A DNA stretch of 42,279 nucleotides from Marinobacter sp. (GTDB taxonomy: Bacteria; Pseudomonadota; Gammaproteobacteria; Pseudomonadales; Oleiphilaceae), in contig JAIUMV010000027.1 of assembly GCA_022565395.1 (NCBI GenBank), positions 1 through 42,279 on the forward strand, given 5' to 3'. Shown here piece by piece: positions 33,490 to 42,244 of the stretch (the first letter of the stretch is position 1; the number at the start of each line of letters is the position of its first letter). The notes under the pieces were generated by a model. The model had not been told where the DNA came from. It did not search any database and saw only the letters and a list, made by a program, of their open reading frames with translations. The translations under genes and the position numbers were made by a program.

Positions 33490-34286
33490 GAGGGTGAGCG
33501 AGTCCAACCGCGATTGGGCACGGGCTGCCCCTGGCCGACCCGCAGCGCCTGTTGTATGGCCCCGGATACCAGGTCCTGTGCAGCGGCGATTGCCTCGGGC
33601 AGGGGCAGGCCCCGGGCGCGGCCTGCCGCGATGGCCGCCGCCAGGGTGCACCCGGTGCCGTGGTACTCGCCGCCATGGCGTGGAATGTGCCAATGCTGTT
33701 CATGACCATCTTGCAGGTACAGGTGATTGATGATGTCAGGGCCGGTCCCATGACCGCCGGTGGCCAAGACCGCCCGGCAGCCGTTTTGCAGCAGATGGGT
33801 CGCTGCATCTACAGCATAGTCGGCGTGCCCCAGCTGGCATAGTTCGATCCCGTTGGGGGTAATGACTTCGGCACGCCGAAACAGTGCACTCTGCATGCGC
33901 TCAATCAGCGCTTGGTCCGCCAGGTCACCGCCGCCGGCGGCCTTGATTACCGGATCAACGATCAGAGGGACATCCGGGAAGGGCTGCAGAAATTCCAAAA
34001 GCACATCAATCACCTCGGCGCTACCCAAGGCACCGGTCTTTACCGCATGAAAGGGGGTGTCTTTTGCCAGGCAAGCCAGTTGCTCGGCGATCAGCGCCGG
34101 ATCTACGGCTGCGCTGTTATAAACATTGCGGGTATCCTGCACGGTGAGGCAGGTGATCACGGGTAGTGGGTGACACCCCAGCGCAGTAATGGCTTGAATG
34201 TCAGCCTGTATACCCGCCCCCCCTGAAGGATCAAGGCCTGACAGTACCAGGACCTGGGGTTGGGCGGTGAGTTCCGGCGTTTGCAT
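33486..34286 (-). CDS. thiD: Hydroxymethylpyrimidine/phosphomethylpyrimidine kinase
   Basis: Phosphorylates HMP and HMP-P in thiamine synthesis. Ribokinase fold of 266 residues: N-terminal LSGLDPSGGAGIQADIQ, the LIVDPVIKAAGGGDL stretch, ITPNGIELCQL, and the anion-hole GTGCTLAAAIAAG with the catalytic Asp position occupied by Cys, which is the normal ThiD variant. The stop overlaps the thiE start. It follows hemJ after about 30 bases. Confidence 0.95.
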   Translation of the reverse strand: MQTPELTAQPQVLVLSGLDPSGGAGIQADIQAITALGCHPLPVITCLTVQDTRNVYNSAAVDPALIAEQLACLAKDTPFHAVKTGALGSAEVIDVLLEFLQPFPDVPLIVDPVIKAAGGGDLADQALIERMQSALFRRAEVITPNGIELCQLGHADYAVDAATHLLQNGCRAVLATGGHGTGPDIINHLYLQDGHEQHWHIPRHGGEYHGTGCTLAAAIAAGRARGLPLPEAIAAAQDLVSGAIQQALRVGQGQPVPNRGWTRSPS

Positions 34287-34318
34287 AGGGATTCCTCAGT
34301 GTGGCGCCATGCCGTCGC

Positions 34319-34741
34319 TTAAAAGGGCCTTACGGTGGCGAGTATCACCACGGCAAGCAATACGAGTACCGGTAATTCATTGAACCAGCGGTAGAACACG
34401 TGGCTGCGACGATTGGCATCGCGGCTGAATACCCGTACCAGATGACCGCAATAAAAATGATAGATAACCAGCAGGGCAACCAGTGCCAGCTTGGCGTGCA
34501 GCCAGCCCTGGGCCATATAGCCTGCCGGATTATAGGTAATCAGCCAGAAACCAAACACCAGGGTGGCAATCATGGAGGGTGTGGTGATACCCCGATACAG
34601 TTTGCGCTCCATCACCTTGAAACGTTCCCGGCTCACGCTGTCCTCGCTGGCGGCGTGATAGACAAACAAGCGTGGCAGGTAAAACAGGCCGGCGAACCAG
34701 CACACCATGGCAATAATGTGAAAGGCCTTTACCCAAAGCAT
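34319..34741 (-). CDS. hemJ: Protoporphyrinogen IX oxidase HemJ
   Basis: 140-residue membrane protein with four hydrophobic helices. It begins MLWVKAFHIIAMVCWFAGLFYLPRLFVYHA, carrying the conserved His and the LPRLFVYH motif, and has a Lys-rich loop (VMERKLYRGI) and GWLHAKLALV with a second conserved His/Lys pair, as in the HemJ (UPF0093) family that oxidises protoporphyrinogen IX in bacteria lacking HemG or HemY. The ATG at 34741 is used; it lies 2 bases after the ClC stop (TGATCATG). The hemL gene in the same operon supports a haem role. Confidence 0.9.
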   Translation of the reverse strand: MLWVKAFHIIAMVCWFAGLFYLPRLFVYHAASEDSVSRERFKVMERKLYRGITTPSMIATLVFGFWLITYNPAGYMAQGWLHAKLALVALLVIYHFYCGHLVRVFSRDANRRSHVFYRWFNELPVLVLLAVVILATVRPF

Positions 34742-34743
34742 GA

Positions 34744-36519
34744 TCAACCTCTGCGGTAGTGGTAATAACTTTCAATATCGGACGGCAGTATGACCCCCAT
34801 AACACGCTGGATCATAGGCGCGACGTGGCGTTGCACGTAAAGTGCCTCCGCCTGGGTGCTGTCAAAGGCGGCAAGCGCCTCCTCAAGCGTGGCCTGATAC
34901 TGTATCGGCGCCAGATCCCGCCGATTGGCCGGAATGTTGAGCAGGTCGATCTCGCTGCGTTCATCATCCAGTCCAGATACGTCAGAGTCCTGTCGAAGGT
35001 TCTCCAGGTGGCGAGCAAGATCAACGCTGGGCATCAGCGCCACAGGGCCCTTTTGGCCATCCACGATCAGCCATTTGTTGCCCTGCTTCAGGAGTTCCGT
35101 CGCCTCATCATAACCCAGGTGGCGTGCTGTACGTTGTACGCTTCGTTCCATAACCGCGCCGACAGAGACCCGCCGTAGTGCCTGTAACACGGGCGACTGG
35201 CTGATGTTGACCCCCTGGCTTTTGAGCACCGTCAGAAAAACGGACTGCTGCCGGAATACCTCGCTGGAAACCATGCTCGCCAGTGTAATGGCAAGCATGC
35301 CGGGCAGGATTATATTGGGATTTCGTGTGAGTTCCATCAGTGCCATCAGCGCGGCGAGGGGCGCTTGCAACACGGCGCCCATCATGGCTCCCATTCCCAG
35401 CATGGCGTAGAAGCCTGTGCTGGATGCCGTTTCAGGCGCGAAGCTGGCGCCCAACAAGCCCATAGCGCCACCGAGCGTGGCGCCAATGAAAATCGTTGGT
35501 CCGATCATCCCGCTGGGCATGCCGAGCCCCAGGGTTAATGCTGTGATAACGAGTTTGGCAAGGCCAACGCCCAGCAGTATGCCCAGAGGTAGATGTCCGT
35601 TCAGGGTCATTTCCACCGTGTCGTAACCAATCCCCATGACCTGGGGCACAAATATCGCAAAGGGCACCATCAGTAGCCCCGCTGCGGTTAATCGCAGCAC
35701 GATGGGCTTTTTGTTAAAGCGTGCTGCCCACGCCAACAGCTGAATAAACATGGCCGCCGCCACGCCAATGACAATCGCCAGCAAGAGTATCCAGGGGATT
35801 TCAAGCAGAGAGTTCATATGTAGCGCAGGGACGGTAAATGCCGGCTCAGGGCCATATACCAGCTGATTTATCACGGCGGCGCTGACGGCTGCCAAAATCA
35901 CCGGCGTAAAACCTGCGATGGTGTACTCCATCATTACCACCTCCATGGCGAAAATCACTCCGGCAATAGGCGTGTTGAAGGAGGCGGAAATAGCGGCGGC
36001 ACAGCCGCAGGCTACCAGAGTGCGAATGCTGTTATTGGGCAGTTTCATCCACTGTCCGAGCAGGCTGGAGCAGGCGGACCCCAGATGCACCGCGGGCCCC
36101 TCCCTGCCTGCCGACTGCCCTGTCGCGACAGTGCCCACGCCGGCGATAAACTGAATCAGCGCGCCCTTCAGCGTCAGGTAACCCTGGTGGTAATTGAGGC
36201 GTTCTATGACGTGTACGACGCCGACTTTTCGCTCGTGCACCGCGATCCGGTGCAGGAAAAGGCCCAGCGCAACGGCGCCGGTTAGCGGCAGCAGCGCGCG
36301 CGTCAGTAACCCTAGCTGTTCAAACGACTCGTGCCCGTCGGGAAGAAACAGTGACAACGGAAGCTCGATGGCGAAGCGAAACAGCAGAATCACCACGCCT
36401 GTTACCACGCCCGCCAGCAGACCAAGCAGCGCCAACTGAGGAACAGCGTCCACCCCCGACAGGCGTCGTCGGAACGCCGGTGCATACTCATCCTGAAGTT
36501 TTCGCTTGAGGTTACGCAT
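34744..36519 (-). CDS. ClC-family chloride channel/transporter with CBS domains
   Basis: 591 residues: a membrane part of about 400 residues with many helices, then a CBS-domain pair (about 430-591). The selectivity motif GREGP is at 138-142 with gating Glu140, but GSGIP is replaced by KVGVV (98-102) and the GxFxP motif by GMIGP. After [13 protein letters not shown] the residue aligned with the internal proton-path glutamate of E. coli ClC is Val194, as in ClC channels. So chloride channel rather than H+ exchange behaviour is plausible, though untested. Start at ATG 36519 has AGGAG seven bases upstream. First gene of the minus operon with hemJ. Confidence 0.9.
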   Translation of the reverse strand: MRNLKRKLQDEYAPAFRRRLSGVDAVPQLALLGLLAGVVTGVVILLFRFAIELPLSLFLPDGHESFEQLGLLTRALLPLTGAVALGLFLHRIAVHERKVGVVHVIERLNYHQGYLTLKGALIQFIAGVGTVATGQSAGREGPAVHLGSACSSLLGQWMKLPNNSIRTLVACGCAAAISASFNTPIAGVIFAMEVVMMEYTIAGFTPVILAAVSAAVINQLVYGPEPAFTVPALHMNSLLEIPWILLLAIVIGVAAAMFIQLLAWAARFNKKPIVLRLTAAGLLMVPFAIFVPQVMGIGYDTVEMTLNGHLPLGILLGVGLAKLVITALTLGLGMPSGMIGPTIFIGATLGGAMGLLGASFAPETASSTGFYAMLGMGAMMGAVLQAPLAALMALMELTRNPNIILPGMLAITLASMVSSEVFRQQSVFLTVLKSQGVNISQSPVLQALRRVSVGAVMERSVQRTARHLGYDEATELLKQGNKWLIVDGQKGPVALMPSVDLARHLENLRQDSDVSGLDDERSEIDLLNIPANRRDLAPIQYQATLEEALAAFDSTQAEALYVQRHVAPMIQRVMGVILPSDIESYYHYRRG

Positions 36520-36604
36520 GAGGGGACTCCTGTCCGGCAGAGCGAGTGGGGGGATCTTCATTGTAACGACTGCACCTTGGACTGCCAAAAAACAGGCGCG
36601 AACG

Positions 36605-36613
36605 TGCTATAGT
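36605..36613 (+). promoter_or_regulatory. Extended -10 promoter of argC
   Basis: TGC-TATAGT gives an extended -10 element (TG at 36605-36606) about 40 bases upstream of the argC start. No convincing -35 at 17 bases, which is tolerable for extended -10 promoters. Confidence 0.45.
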
Positions 36614-36652
36614 CCACCTTTTACCCGAACAGGTTTTCGTCAGGAGTTTACC

Positions 36653-37690
36653 TTGATCAAGATCGGAATTGTTGGTGGCACCGGCTACACCGGCGTTGAG
36701 TTGTTGCGGCTACTGGCGGCTCATCCGCAAGCGGACGTTGTGATGATAACGTCCCGCTCCGAAGCGGGTATGTCCGTGGCTGACCTTTACCCCAACCTGC
36801 GTGGTCACTACAGCCTGGCGTTTACGGAACCTGCTGAGCAAGAACTGGCAGCTTGCGATCTGGTATTTTTTGCTACCCCCCACGGCGTGGCCATGCGTAT
36901 GGTGCCCGGGCTTATCGCTGCTGGTACGCGGGTTGTTGATCTGTCAGCGGATTTCCGTATCAAAGATCTGGACGTCTGGTCCAAGTGGTATGGCATGCCT
37001 CATGAAAGCCCTGAATGGGCTGCCCGGGCGGTTTACGGGCTGCCGGAGGTGGAGCGTGACGCCATCCGCACGGCGCAGCTGGTGGCCAACCCGGGTTGTT
37101 ACCCTACCGCCATTCAACTGGGATTCCTGCCGCTGCTGGAACAGGGTCTGGTGGATGCCACGCGACTGATCGCTGATGCCAAGTCCGGTGCCAGTGGGGC
37201 AGGGCGTCAGGCCAGTGTAGGTATGTTGCACGGTGAGATAGGTGAGAGCTTCAAAGCCTATGGCGCGTCCGGTCATCGGCATTTGCCGGAAATCCGGCAA
37301 GGCCTCAGCGCCGCCAGTGGCACGGCCGCAGGTCTGACTTTTGTGCCGCATCTGCTGCCGATGATTCGCGGCATCGAGGCCACCCTGTATGCGGAGCTGA
37401 AGGATGTGTCCCGGTTTGACGAGCTGCAGGCGCTTTATGAGGCCCGGTATGCCCAGGAGCCGTTTGTGGACGTCCTGCCATTTGGCAGCCACCCTGAAAC
37501 CCGCAGCGTGCGAGGTGGCAATATGTGCCGCATTGCCCTGCATCGTCAGGAAGAAAGCAACGTGGTGATTGTTTCATCCGTCATTGATAACTTGGTCAAA
37601 GGCGCTGCCGGTCAGGCTATCCAGAACATGAACATCATGTTCGGCCTGGATGAAGCCCTCGGGCTTGATCAGCCAGCCTTGTTACCCTGA
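36653..37690 (+). CDS. argC: N-acetyl-gamma-glutamyl-phosphate reductase
   Basis: Third step of arginine synthesis, NADPH-dependent. The 345 residues start with TTG: it has AGGAG seven bases upstream and gives the family start [25 protein letters not shown]. Catalytic Cys149 lies in [10 protein letters not shown], and the later [10 protein letters not shown] and FVPHLLPM motifs are present. The frame continues upstream to 36506 in the ClC promoter region, which is not coding. Next gene DUF6776 begins 14 bases later, an order shared with pseudomonads. Confidence 0.96.
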   Translation: MIKIGIVGGTGYTGVELLRLLAAHPQADVVMITSRSEAGMSVADLYPNLRGHYSLAFTEPAEQELAACDLVFFATPHGVAMRMVPGLIAAGTRVVDLSADFRIKDLDVWSKWYGMPHESPEWAARAVYGLPEVERDAIRTAQLVANPGCYPTAIQLGFLPLLEQGLVDATRLIADAKSGASGAGRQASVGMLHGEIGESFKAYGASGHRHLPEIRQGLSAASGTAAGLTFVPHLLPMIRGIEATLYAELKDVSRFDELQALYEARYAQEPFVDVLPFGSHPETRSVRGGNMCRIALHRQEESNVVIVSSVIDNLVKGAAGQAIQNMNIMFGLDEALGLDQPALLP

Positions 37691-37704
37691 GCGGCGGACA
37701 CTAA

Positions 37705-38442
37705 GTGGCGGTAAAGCATCAGCGTGAAGAGTATGTCATCGTACGGCATCGTCCGGGTTACCGGCTGCGCCGCTTCCTGATACTGCTGGGGTTTTCTGCC
37801 GGCGCCGCCCTGCTAGGCTACTATCTGGGCATGAACGAAGGGCATCTGCGCAGTTCCGATGCCCTTGAAACCCGTCAGCAATTGCAGCGTGAAGTCAGCA
37901 CCCTGCGGACACGCCAGGCTGAGCTGCAGCAGCGGGTTATCAGTCTCGAGCGTGGCAAGACCATCGACGAGCAGGCGTTTGGCGAGGCACGCCGCACCAT
38001 TACTGAGCTGGAAAGTGAAATCAGCGCCCTTAAGGCGGATGTAACCTTCTACAAGAACATCATGGCGCCCGCTGATGTCAGTACCGGGCTGCAGGTACAA
38101 CGATTTGAATTGTTGTCGGCAAGAGGTGAACGGCGTCACGGTTTCAAGCTGGTGCTCACCCAGCTGGGGGATAATCGCAACTATATTAGCGGGCTGGTTG
38201 CCATCAACATCATCGGCCAGCGCAATGGTGAGCATGAAGTGATCCCGCTACGGGAAATATCAGATGATATCGAGGACCTCGGAGTCCGCTTCCGCTTCCG
38301 TTATTTCCAGGAGGTGGAGGGTATCCTTTCATTACCAGAAGATTTTGAGCCCACCGAAGTGCAAGTGGTTGCCAAGTCGCAGGGGCGTCGCCCCGTTGAG
38401 GCAGAACGCACGTTTGGCTGGGGCTCGCTAACAGGGGATTGA
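37705..38442 (+). CDS. DUF6776-type single-pass membrane protein
   Basis: 245 residues from a GTG start. Short basic cytoplasmic part, one membrane helix (about 24-42, FLILLGFSAGAALLGYYLG), a coiled coil (about 50-115, ETRQQLQREVSTLRTRQAELQQRVISLERG...) and a C-terminal beta-rich domain (GLQVQRFELLSARGERRHGFKLVLTQLG...). The layout resembles proteins that assemble in the cell envelope, with coiled coil and globular part in the periplasm. The bactofilin gene begins within its last codons, so the two are coupled and may work together at the envelope. The function is unknown. Confidence 0.8.
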   Translation: MAVKHQREEYVIVRHRPGYRLRRFLILLGFSAGAALLGYYLGMNEGHLRSSDALETRQQLQREVSTLRTRQAELQQRVISLERGKTIDEQAFGEARRTITELESEISALKADVTFYKNIMAPADVSTGLQVQRFELLSARGERRHGFKLVLTQLGDNRNYISGLVAINIIGQRNGEHEVIPLREISDDIEDLGVRFRFRYFQEVEGILSLPEDFEPTEVQVVAKSQGRRPVEAERTFGWGSLTGD

Positions 38443-38444
38443 TC

Positions 38445-38912
38445 ATGTTTGGAAAAAGCAAAAAGCCCGCCCGACGCTCCACCGGGCACTATGACACCTT
38501 GATCTCAGGCAAAACTGCCATTAAGGGCGACCTGACCTTTTCCGGCGGGCTGCATGTGGATGGCGTAATCCAGGGCAAGGTGGTAGCCGAAGAGGGTAGT
38601 GATGCCGTTATTCGGGTGTCCGAGGCCGGGCGGGTGGAAGGGGACATCGTAGCGCCCCACGTTATTATCAATGGCGCCGTGCATGGTGATGTCTATTCCT
38701 CCGCTCATCTTGAGCTGGCGCCGAAGGCCTCCATCACCGGTAACGTCTACTACAACCTGATTGAGATGGCCATGGGTGCGGAAGTGAACGGCAACCTGGT
38801 GCACCAGAAAGAACCGATGGGCTTGCTGAATGATCATTCTCACCGCAAACAGCCTGCCAGTCCGGCGCCTGAGGGTGATGCGCCTGAGAGCGCTGAGCTG
38901 AATAATAGTTGA
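38445..38912 (+). CDS. Bactofilin (polymer-forming cytoskeletal protein)
   Basis: 155 residues. A short N-terminal tail is followed by a right-handed beta-helix of repeated short strands (about 17-120: HYDTLISGKTAIKGDLTFSGGLHVDGVIQGKVVAEEG...), the bactofilin (DUF583) fold that polymerises without nucleotides. The C-terminal 30 residues are Pro/Ser/His-rich and disordered. Starts at ATG 38445, two bases after the DUF6776 stop; a TTG further up is less likely. Its stop codon lies inside the IscR site of the erpA promoter. Confidence 0.93.
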   Translation: MFGKSKKPARRSTGHYDTLISGKTAIKGDLTFSGGLHVDGVIQGKVVAEEGSDAVIRVSEAGRVEGDIVAPHVIINGAVHGDVYSSAHLELAPKASITGNVYYNLIEMAMGAEVNGNLVHQKEPMGLLNDHSHRKQPASPAPEGDAPESAELNNS

Positions 38913-38937
38913 CTGATTTAGTCGGGAATTAGATAAT
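38905..38937 (+). promoter_or_regulatory. erpA promoter with IscR type 1 site
   Basis: A sigma-70 promoter with -35 TTGACT (38909-38914), a 17-bp spacer and -10 GATAAT (38932-38937). Across it lies a 25-bp match to the IscR type 1 consensus (38905-38929): ATAGTTGACT, then five A/T-rich bases, then AGTCGGGAAT; only one position departs (A instead of T third from the end). IscR carrying a [2Fe-2S] cluster would block the promoter when iron-sulphur supply is good. The site covers the bactofilin stop codon. Confidence 0.82.
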
Positions 38938-38990
38938 TGAGCTTTAACAATTCCCGGAAGCAATCGGGTGGGTCAAACGTGGAGGCAGGC

Positions 38991-39344
38991 TTGAGCGTTG
39001 TAGAGGTGCAGATGCCGACCCCGCTGTTTTTTAGCGACTCAGCGGTGGCCAAGGTGCGGGAGCTGGTTGAGGAAGAGTGCAATCCGGAGCTGAAGCTTCG
39101 CGTTTTTGTTACGGGCGGCGGGTGTTCCGGCTTCCAGTACGGCTTTTCCTTTGATGAGCAGCAGGACGAAGAAGATACCGTCATTGAAAAGGACGGTGTT
39201 GCTCTTCTGGTTGACCCGATGAGCTACCAGTATCTGGTGGGTGCCACCATCGATTATCAGGAAGGGCTGCAGGGCTCCCGCTTTGTCGTTACCAATCCCA
39301 ATGCAACCAGCACTTGCGGCTGCGGTTCAAGCTTTTCTCTCTGA
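38991..39344 (+). CDS. erpA: Iron-sulphur cluster insertion protein ErpA
   Basis: A-type carrier that delivers [Fe-S] clusters to apoproteins. Cluster ligands Cys45 ([12 protein letters not shown]), Cys109 and Cys111 ([10 protein letters not shown]) are in the fixed spacing. The TTG at 38991 is chosen: GGAGG lies five bases upstream and it gives 117 residues, the family length; the earlier TTG at 38937 lies in the -10 box. It has its own promoter with an IscR site, although it follows the bactofilin gene by 78 bases. Confidence 0.95.
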   Translation: MSVVEVQMPTPLFFSDSAVAKVRELVEEECNPELKLRVFVTGGGCSGFQYGFSFDEQQDEEDTVIEKDGVALLVDPMSYQYLVGATIDYQEGLQGSRFVVTNPNATSTCGCGSSFSL

Positions 39345-39360
39345 TTCCCCTCAAGGGTAT

Positions 39361-39384
39361 GGGCGCACCAATCTGGCGGCGCCC
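39361..39384. terminator. Weak hairpin between erpA and anmK
   Basis: GGGCGC pairs with GCGCCC (6 bp) around a 12-nt loop between the convergent stops. No clear T-run, so a weak terminator at most. Confidence 0.35.
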
Positions 39385-39395
39385 TGATCTTCCAG

Positions 39396-40490
39396 TCAGC
39401 GAGCGTATACGCCCCCAAGCACACGAGGCCCCGCTGCGCCTGTAACTGCGGGCAGGTTGCCGGCCAAGTGATCCAGCGTGCGGGCTGCAAGCCAGGCAAA
39501 TGCAACTGCTTCAACCCACTGCGGGTCAAGACCGATTTTATCCGTCGTCTCAACGGTGGCCGGCTCGCATACTCGCGCCAGCTGCTGCATTAACACCTTG
39601 TTTCTGGCGCCGCCCCCGCAAATATACAGTCGCGCGGGGCTGGGCTCTGGCAGTTGACGCATAATAGTGAGTGCTGTCAGTTCCAGCAGCGTACGTTGGA
39701 CATCAGTGGGTGACACGTCACCATGGCGGCGCAAGCAGGTTTCGATCCATTCCAGATTGAAGCGCTCCTTGCCTGTGCTTTTCGGTGCCGGGGCGCGAAA
39801 ATAGGCGTCCGTCAGCATGTCGCTGAGCAGGGCCTGATTGACAATGCCGTCCGCGGCCCAGTGGCCATCTTCGTCAAAGTGACGCCCCGTATGTTTCATG
39901 CACCAGGCGTCCATCAGTGCATTGCCAGGCCCGGTGTCAAACCCCAGCGCTTTGCCGTCGCGGGGTAGCCAGGTTATGTTGGCAATCCCGCCAATGTTGA
40001 TAATGCAGCGATTCTCCTCGGGGCTTGCCAGGAACGCCTGATGAAAGGCCGGAACCAGTGGCGCGCCTTCGCCTCCTGCTGCCATATCTCGGCGGCGGAA
40101 ATCCGCCACCGTTGTAATGCCGGTGCGCTCGGCGATGATATTGGGGTCGCCGAGCTGGAGTGAAAAGCGCGCCTCGCCCTCGCTGCGGTGGCGTACCGTT
40201 TGGCCGTGGCTGCCAATGGCGCGAACCTGGCTGGGGTCGATGCGGTTCTCTGTCAGCAGCTGTTTTACTGCATGGGCAAAAGCTTCTCCCAGCAAATTGT
40301 CGGCCTGGCCGAGATCGTCCGGCGTGCCCTGATTCTGGGCCAGCCGGGACAGGTGTTCCCTCAGTCCAGGCGGATACGTTGTGCTGTGGGTGGCCAACAG
40401 GTGCAAGCCGTTCTGAAAAGACACCAAGACAGCATCAATGGCATCCATGCTGGTGCCAGACATCAGGCCAACGTATAAAGGGTTGTTCAT
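39396..40490 (-). CDS. anmK: Anhydro-N-acetylmuramic acid kinase
   Basis: 364-residue ASKHA kinase that phosphorylates and opens anhydro-MurNAc during peptidoglycan recycling. N-terminal YVGLMSGTSMDAIDAVLV, the GSHGQTVRH motif, NIGGIANITWLP and FDTGPGNALMDAWC are all family signatures, as is the CGGGARNKVLMQQL adenosine site. Convergent with erpA. The M23 peptidase gene that accompanies it in Pseudomonas between anmK and tyrS is absent. Confidence 0.95.
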   Translation of the reverse strand: MNNPLYVGLMSGTSMDAIDAVLVSFQNGLHLLATHSTTYPPGLREHLSRLAQNQGTPDDLGQADNLLGEAFAHAVKQLLTENRIDPSQVRAIGSHGQTVRHRSEGEARFSLQLGDPNIIAERTGITTVADFRRRDMAAGGEGAPLVPAFHQAFLASPEENRCIINIGGIANITWLPRDGKALGFDTGPGNALMDAWCMKHTGRHFDEDGHWAADGIVNQALLSDMLTDAYFRAPAPKSTGKERFNLEWIETCLRRHGDVSPTDVQRTLLELTALTIMRQLPEPSPARLYICGGGARNKVLMQQLARVCEPATVETTDKIGLDPQWVEAVAFAWLAARTLDHLAGNLPAVTGAAGPRVLGGVYAR

Positions 40491-40812
40491 GGGATTGCGC
40501 TCATATCCGTGGCATGGAGATAACGGCCAGTAAAACGGTGGGTTATGCTTTTAATGTGCTCTATTCAGTATAGTGCAGAGGGTGCATGATCAACAGCCAG
40601 GATGCGCTCTGGTCTCTGGGGGACTGCGAAGTCTTCCGGTTTGGACTTGCCAGGTTTGTACGGGTCATGGTGTCCTTGCGCGCGAAATTTTCGAAAGCAC
40701 TGATATAATGCGCGACCATCTAACGTCGACCCCGCGCCTATGCCGTCAGGCCGGTCGTGGCTAATGCGGTCATCCGCTGACTACTAACCCGTTACAAACA
40801 AGGTATAGCTCC
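40491..40812. other. Intergenic region with tyrS promoter
   Basis: 322 bases between divergent anmK and tyrS. The sequence TGA-TATAAT at 40701-40709 is an extended -10 promoter for tyrS with a leader of about 95 nt. An open frame of 63 codons here (40573-40764) spans this promoter and resembles nothing. In Pseudomonas a peptidase gene fills this gap. Confidence 0.55.
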
Positions 40813-42015
40813 ATGACATCCGTTGATGAAGCGCTGGGAATAATCAAGCGCGGTGTAGAAGAACTGCTGCCGGAAGAGGAACTGATAGCAAAATTGCGCG
40901 AAGGGCGCCCGTTGCGCATCAAGGCGGGCTTTGATCCCACGGCGCCAGATCTGCACCTCGGTCACACGGTGCTGATCAACAAACTGCGTCAATTGCAGGA
41001 CCTGGGGCATGAAGTCACTTTTCTGATTGGCGACTTTACCGGCAAGATCGGTGACCCAACGGGCAAAAGTGCCACACGGCCACCGCTGACGGATGAGCAG
41101 GTTGCGGCGAATGCGGCGACCTATAAAGAACAGGTTTTCAAGATTCTGGATCCGGAAATGACCCGTGTCCGCTTTAACTCAGAGTGGATGAGCAAACTGT
41201 CTGCCTCGGACATGATTCGCCTTGCGGGGCAGTTCACCGTTGCCCGTATGCTGGAGCGTGACGATTTCTCCAAGCGGTACAAGTCTGAGCAGCCCATTGC
41301 CATTCATGAGTTTCTCTATCCCCTGGTGCAGGGTTACGACTCCGTAGAGCTAAAGGCGGATATTGAGCTGGGTGGTACCGACCAGAAGTTCAATCTGCTG
41401 ATGGGTCGTGTTCTGCAGAAGCACTACGGGCAGTCGCCGCAGGTCATTGTGACTATGCCGATCCTTGAGGGTCTGGATGGTGTGCAGAAAATGTCCAAGT
41501 CCCTCGGTAACTACATTGGCGTCAATGATGCCCCGGGAGAGATGTTTGCCAAAATCCTGTCTGTTCCCGATGAGTTGTTGTGGCGTTACTTTGAGCTCCT
41601 GTCATTCCGGTCCATGAGTGAGGTTACGGCTTTCCAGGCTGAGGTGGAGGCCGGTGCCAATCCGCAGGACTACAAGCGCCTGCTGGCTGAAGAGCTGATC
41701 GCGCGTTTCCACGGCGAAGAAGCCGCTGCCAGTGCCCACAAATCGGCGGGCAACCGTGTTGCTCTGGGGGAAATTCCGGAAAACGTCCCTGATGTCACTG
41801 TTTCTGCGGAGGGCCGGGGCGAGATCTTGTTGCCGGTGTTGCTGCGACTTGCTGGTCTGGTAAAAAATGGTGCGGCCGCCCGGGATATAATTGCTCGTGA
41901 GGCTGTCTTTGTAGATGGTGACAAGGCGGACTCTGCGAAAGTGTTCCGTGTGGGTGATCAGCACGTAGTTCAGGCGGGCAAGAAGAAAATAGCCCGTGTT
42001 CTGATCGCCGAATAG
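40813..42015 (+). CDS. tyrS: Tyrosyl-tRNA synthetase
   Basis: Class I synthetase of 400 residues. The ATP signatures are HLGH (48-51) and KMSKS (226-230), with the tyrosine pocket in [16 protein letters not shown] and [21 protein letters not shown]; an S4-like RNA-binding domain closes the protein ([19 protein letters not shown]). The HLGH form and length fit the TyrRS group typical of Pseudomonas TyrZ/TyrS2-like enzymes. The rRNA promoter begins 38 bases after the stop. Confidence 0.96.
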   Translation: MTSVDEALGIIKRGVEELLPEEELIAKLREGRPLRIKAGFDPTAPDLHLGHTVLINKLRQLQDLGHEVTFLIGDFTGKIGDPTGKSATRPPLTDEQVAANAATYKEQVFKILDPEMTRVRFNSEWMSKLSASDMIRLAGQFTVARMLERDDFSKRYKSEQPIAIHEFLYPLVQGYDSVELKADIELGGTDQKFNLLMGRVLQKHYGQSPQVIVTMPILEGLDGVQKMSKSLGNYIGVNDAPGEMFAKILSVPDELLWRYFELLSFRSMSEVTAFQAEVEAGANPQDYKRLLAEELIARFHGEEAAASAHKSAGNRVALGEIPENVPDVTVSAEGRGEILLPVLLRLAGLVKNGAAARDIIAREAVFVDGDKADSAKVFRVGDQHVVQAGKKKIARVLIAE

Positions 42016-42053
42016 GCAGTTTTGCGTGGTTTGAAGTTTTTTTCAGAAAGTCG

Positions 42054-42081
42054 TTGACAGAAAAGCTCTGATCCGTAGAAT
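42054..42081 (+). promoter_or_regulatory. rRNA operon promoter P1
   Basis: Consensus -35 TTGACA (42054-42059), 16-bp spacer and -10 TAGAAT (42076-42081), followed by a GC-rich discriminator (GCGCATC). Strong, stringent-type promoter ahead of a 16S rRNA gene that begins beyond the window. An A/T-rich tract just upstream (TTTTTTTCAGAAAG) can act as an UP element. Confidence 0.85.
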
Positions 42082-42176
42082 GCGCATCTCCTTCGGGGTG
42101 ACGGCCAGAACGGCGGCTTCGAGGGAAGTGTTAACGAGTTGATTTCAAAGCGAAAAAAGAAATTTGAAATTAGCGG

Positions 42177-42204
42177 TTGACAACGAGGTTGAGCGGAGTA
42201 AAAT
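42177..42204 (+). promoter_or_regulatory. rRNA operon promoter P2
   Basis: Consensus -35 TTGACA (42177-42182), 16-bp spacer and -10 TAAAAT (42199-42204), again with a GCGCAGC discriminator. An A/T-rich run (GCGAAAAAAGAAATTTG) lies upstream as a likely UP element. Confidence 0.85.
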
Positions 42205-42217
42205 GCGCAGCCTCATC

Positions 42218-42244
42218 GGGACACGGTCCCAACGCTCTTTAAAA
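42218..42244 (+). promoter_or_regulatory. rRNA leader antitermination elements boxB and boxA
   Basis: A short hairpin GGGAC-ACG-GTCCC (42218-42230) acts as boxB, followed by CGCTCTTTAAAA (42233-42244), which matches boxA (TGCTCTTTAACA) at all but two positions. The end of the window (CGTGTGGGTGCTGG) resembles the pseudomonad 16S leader. Nus-factor antitermination is expected here. Confidence 0.82.

Noticed and set aside
40573-40764. 63-codon frame between anmK and tyrS
   Set aside because: It contains the tyrS -10 promoter and has no recognisable sequence.
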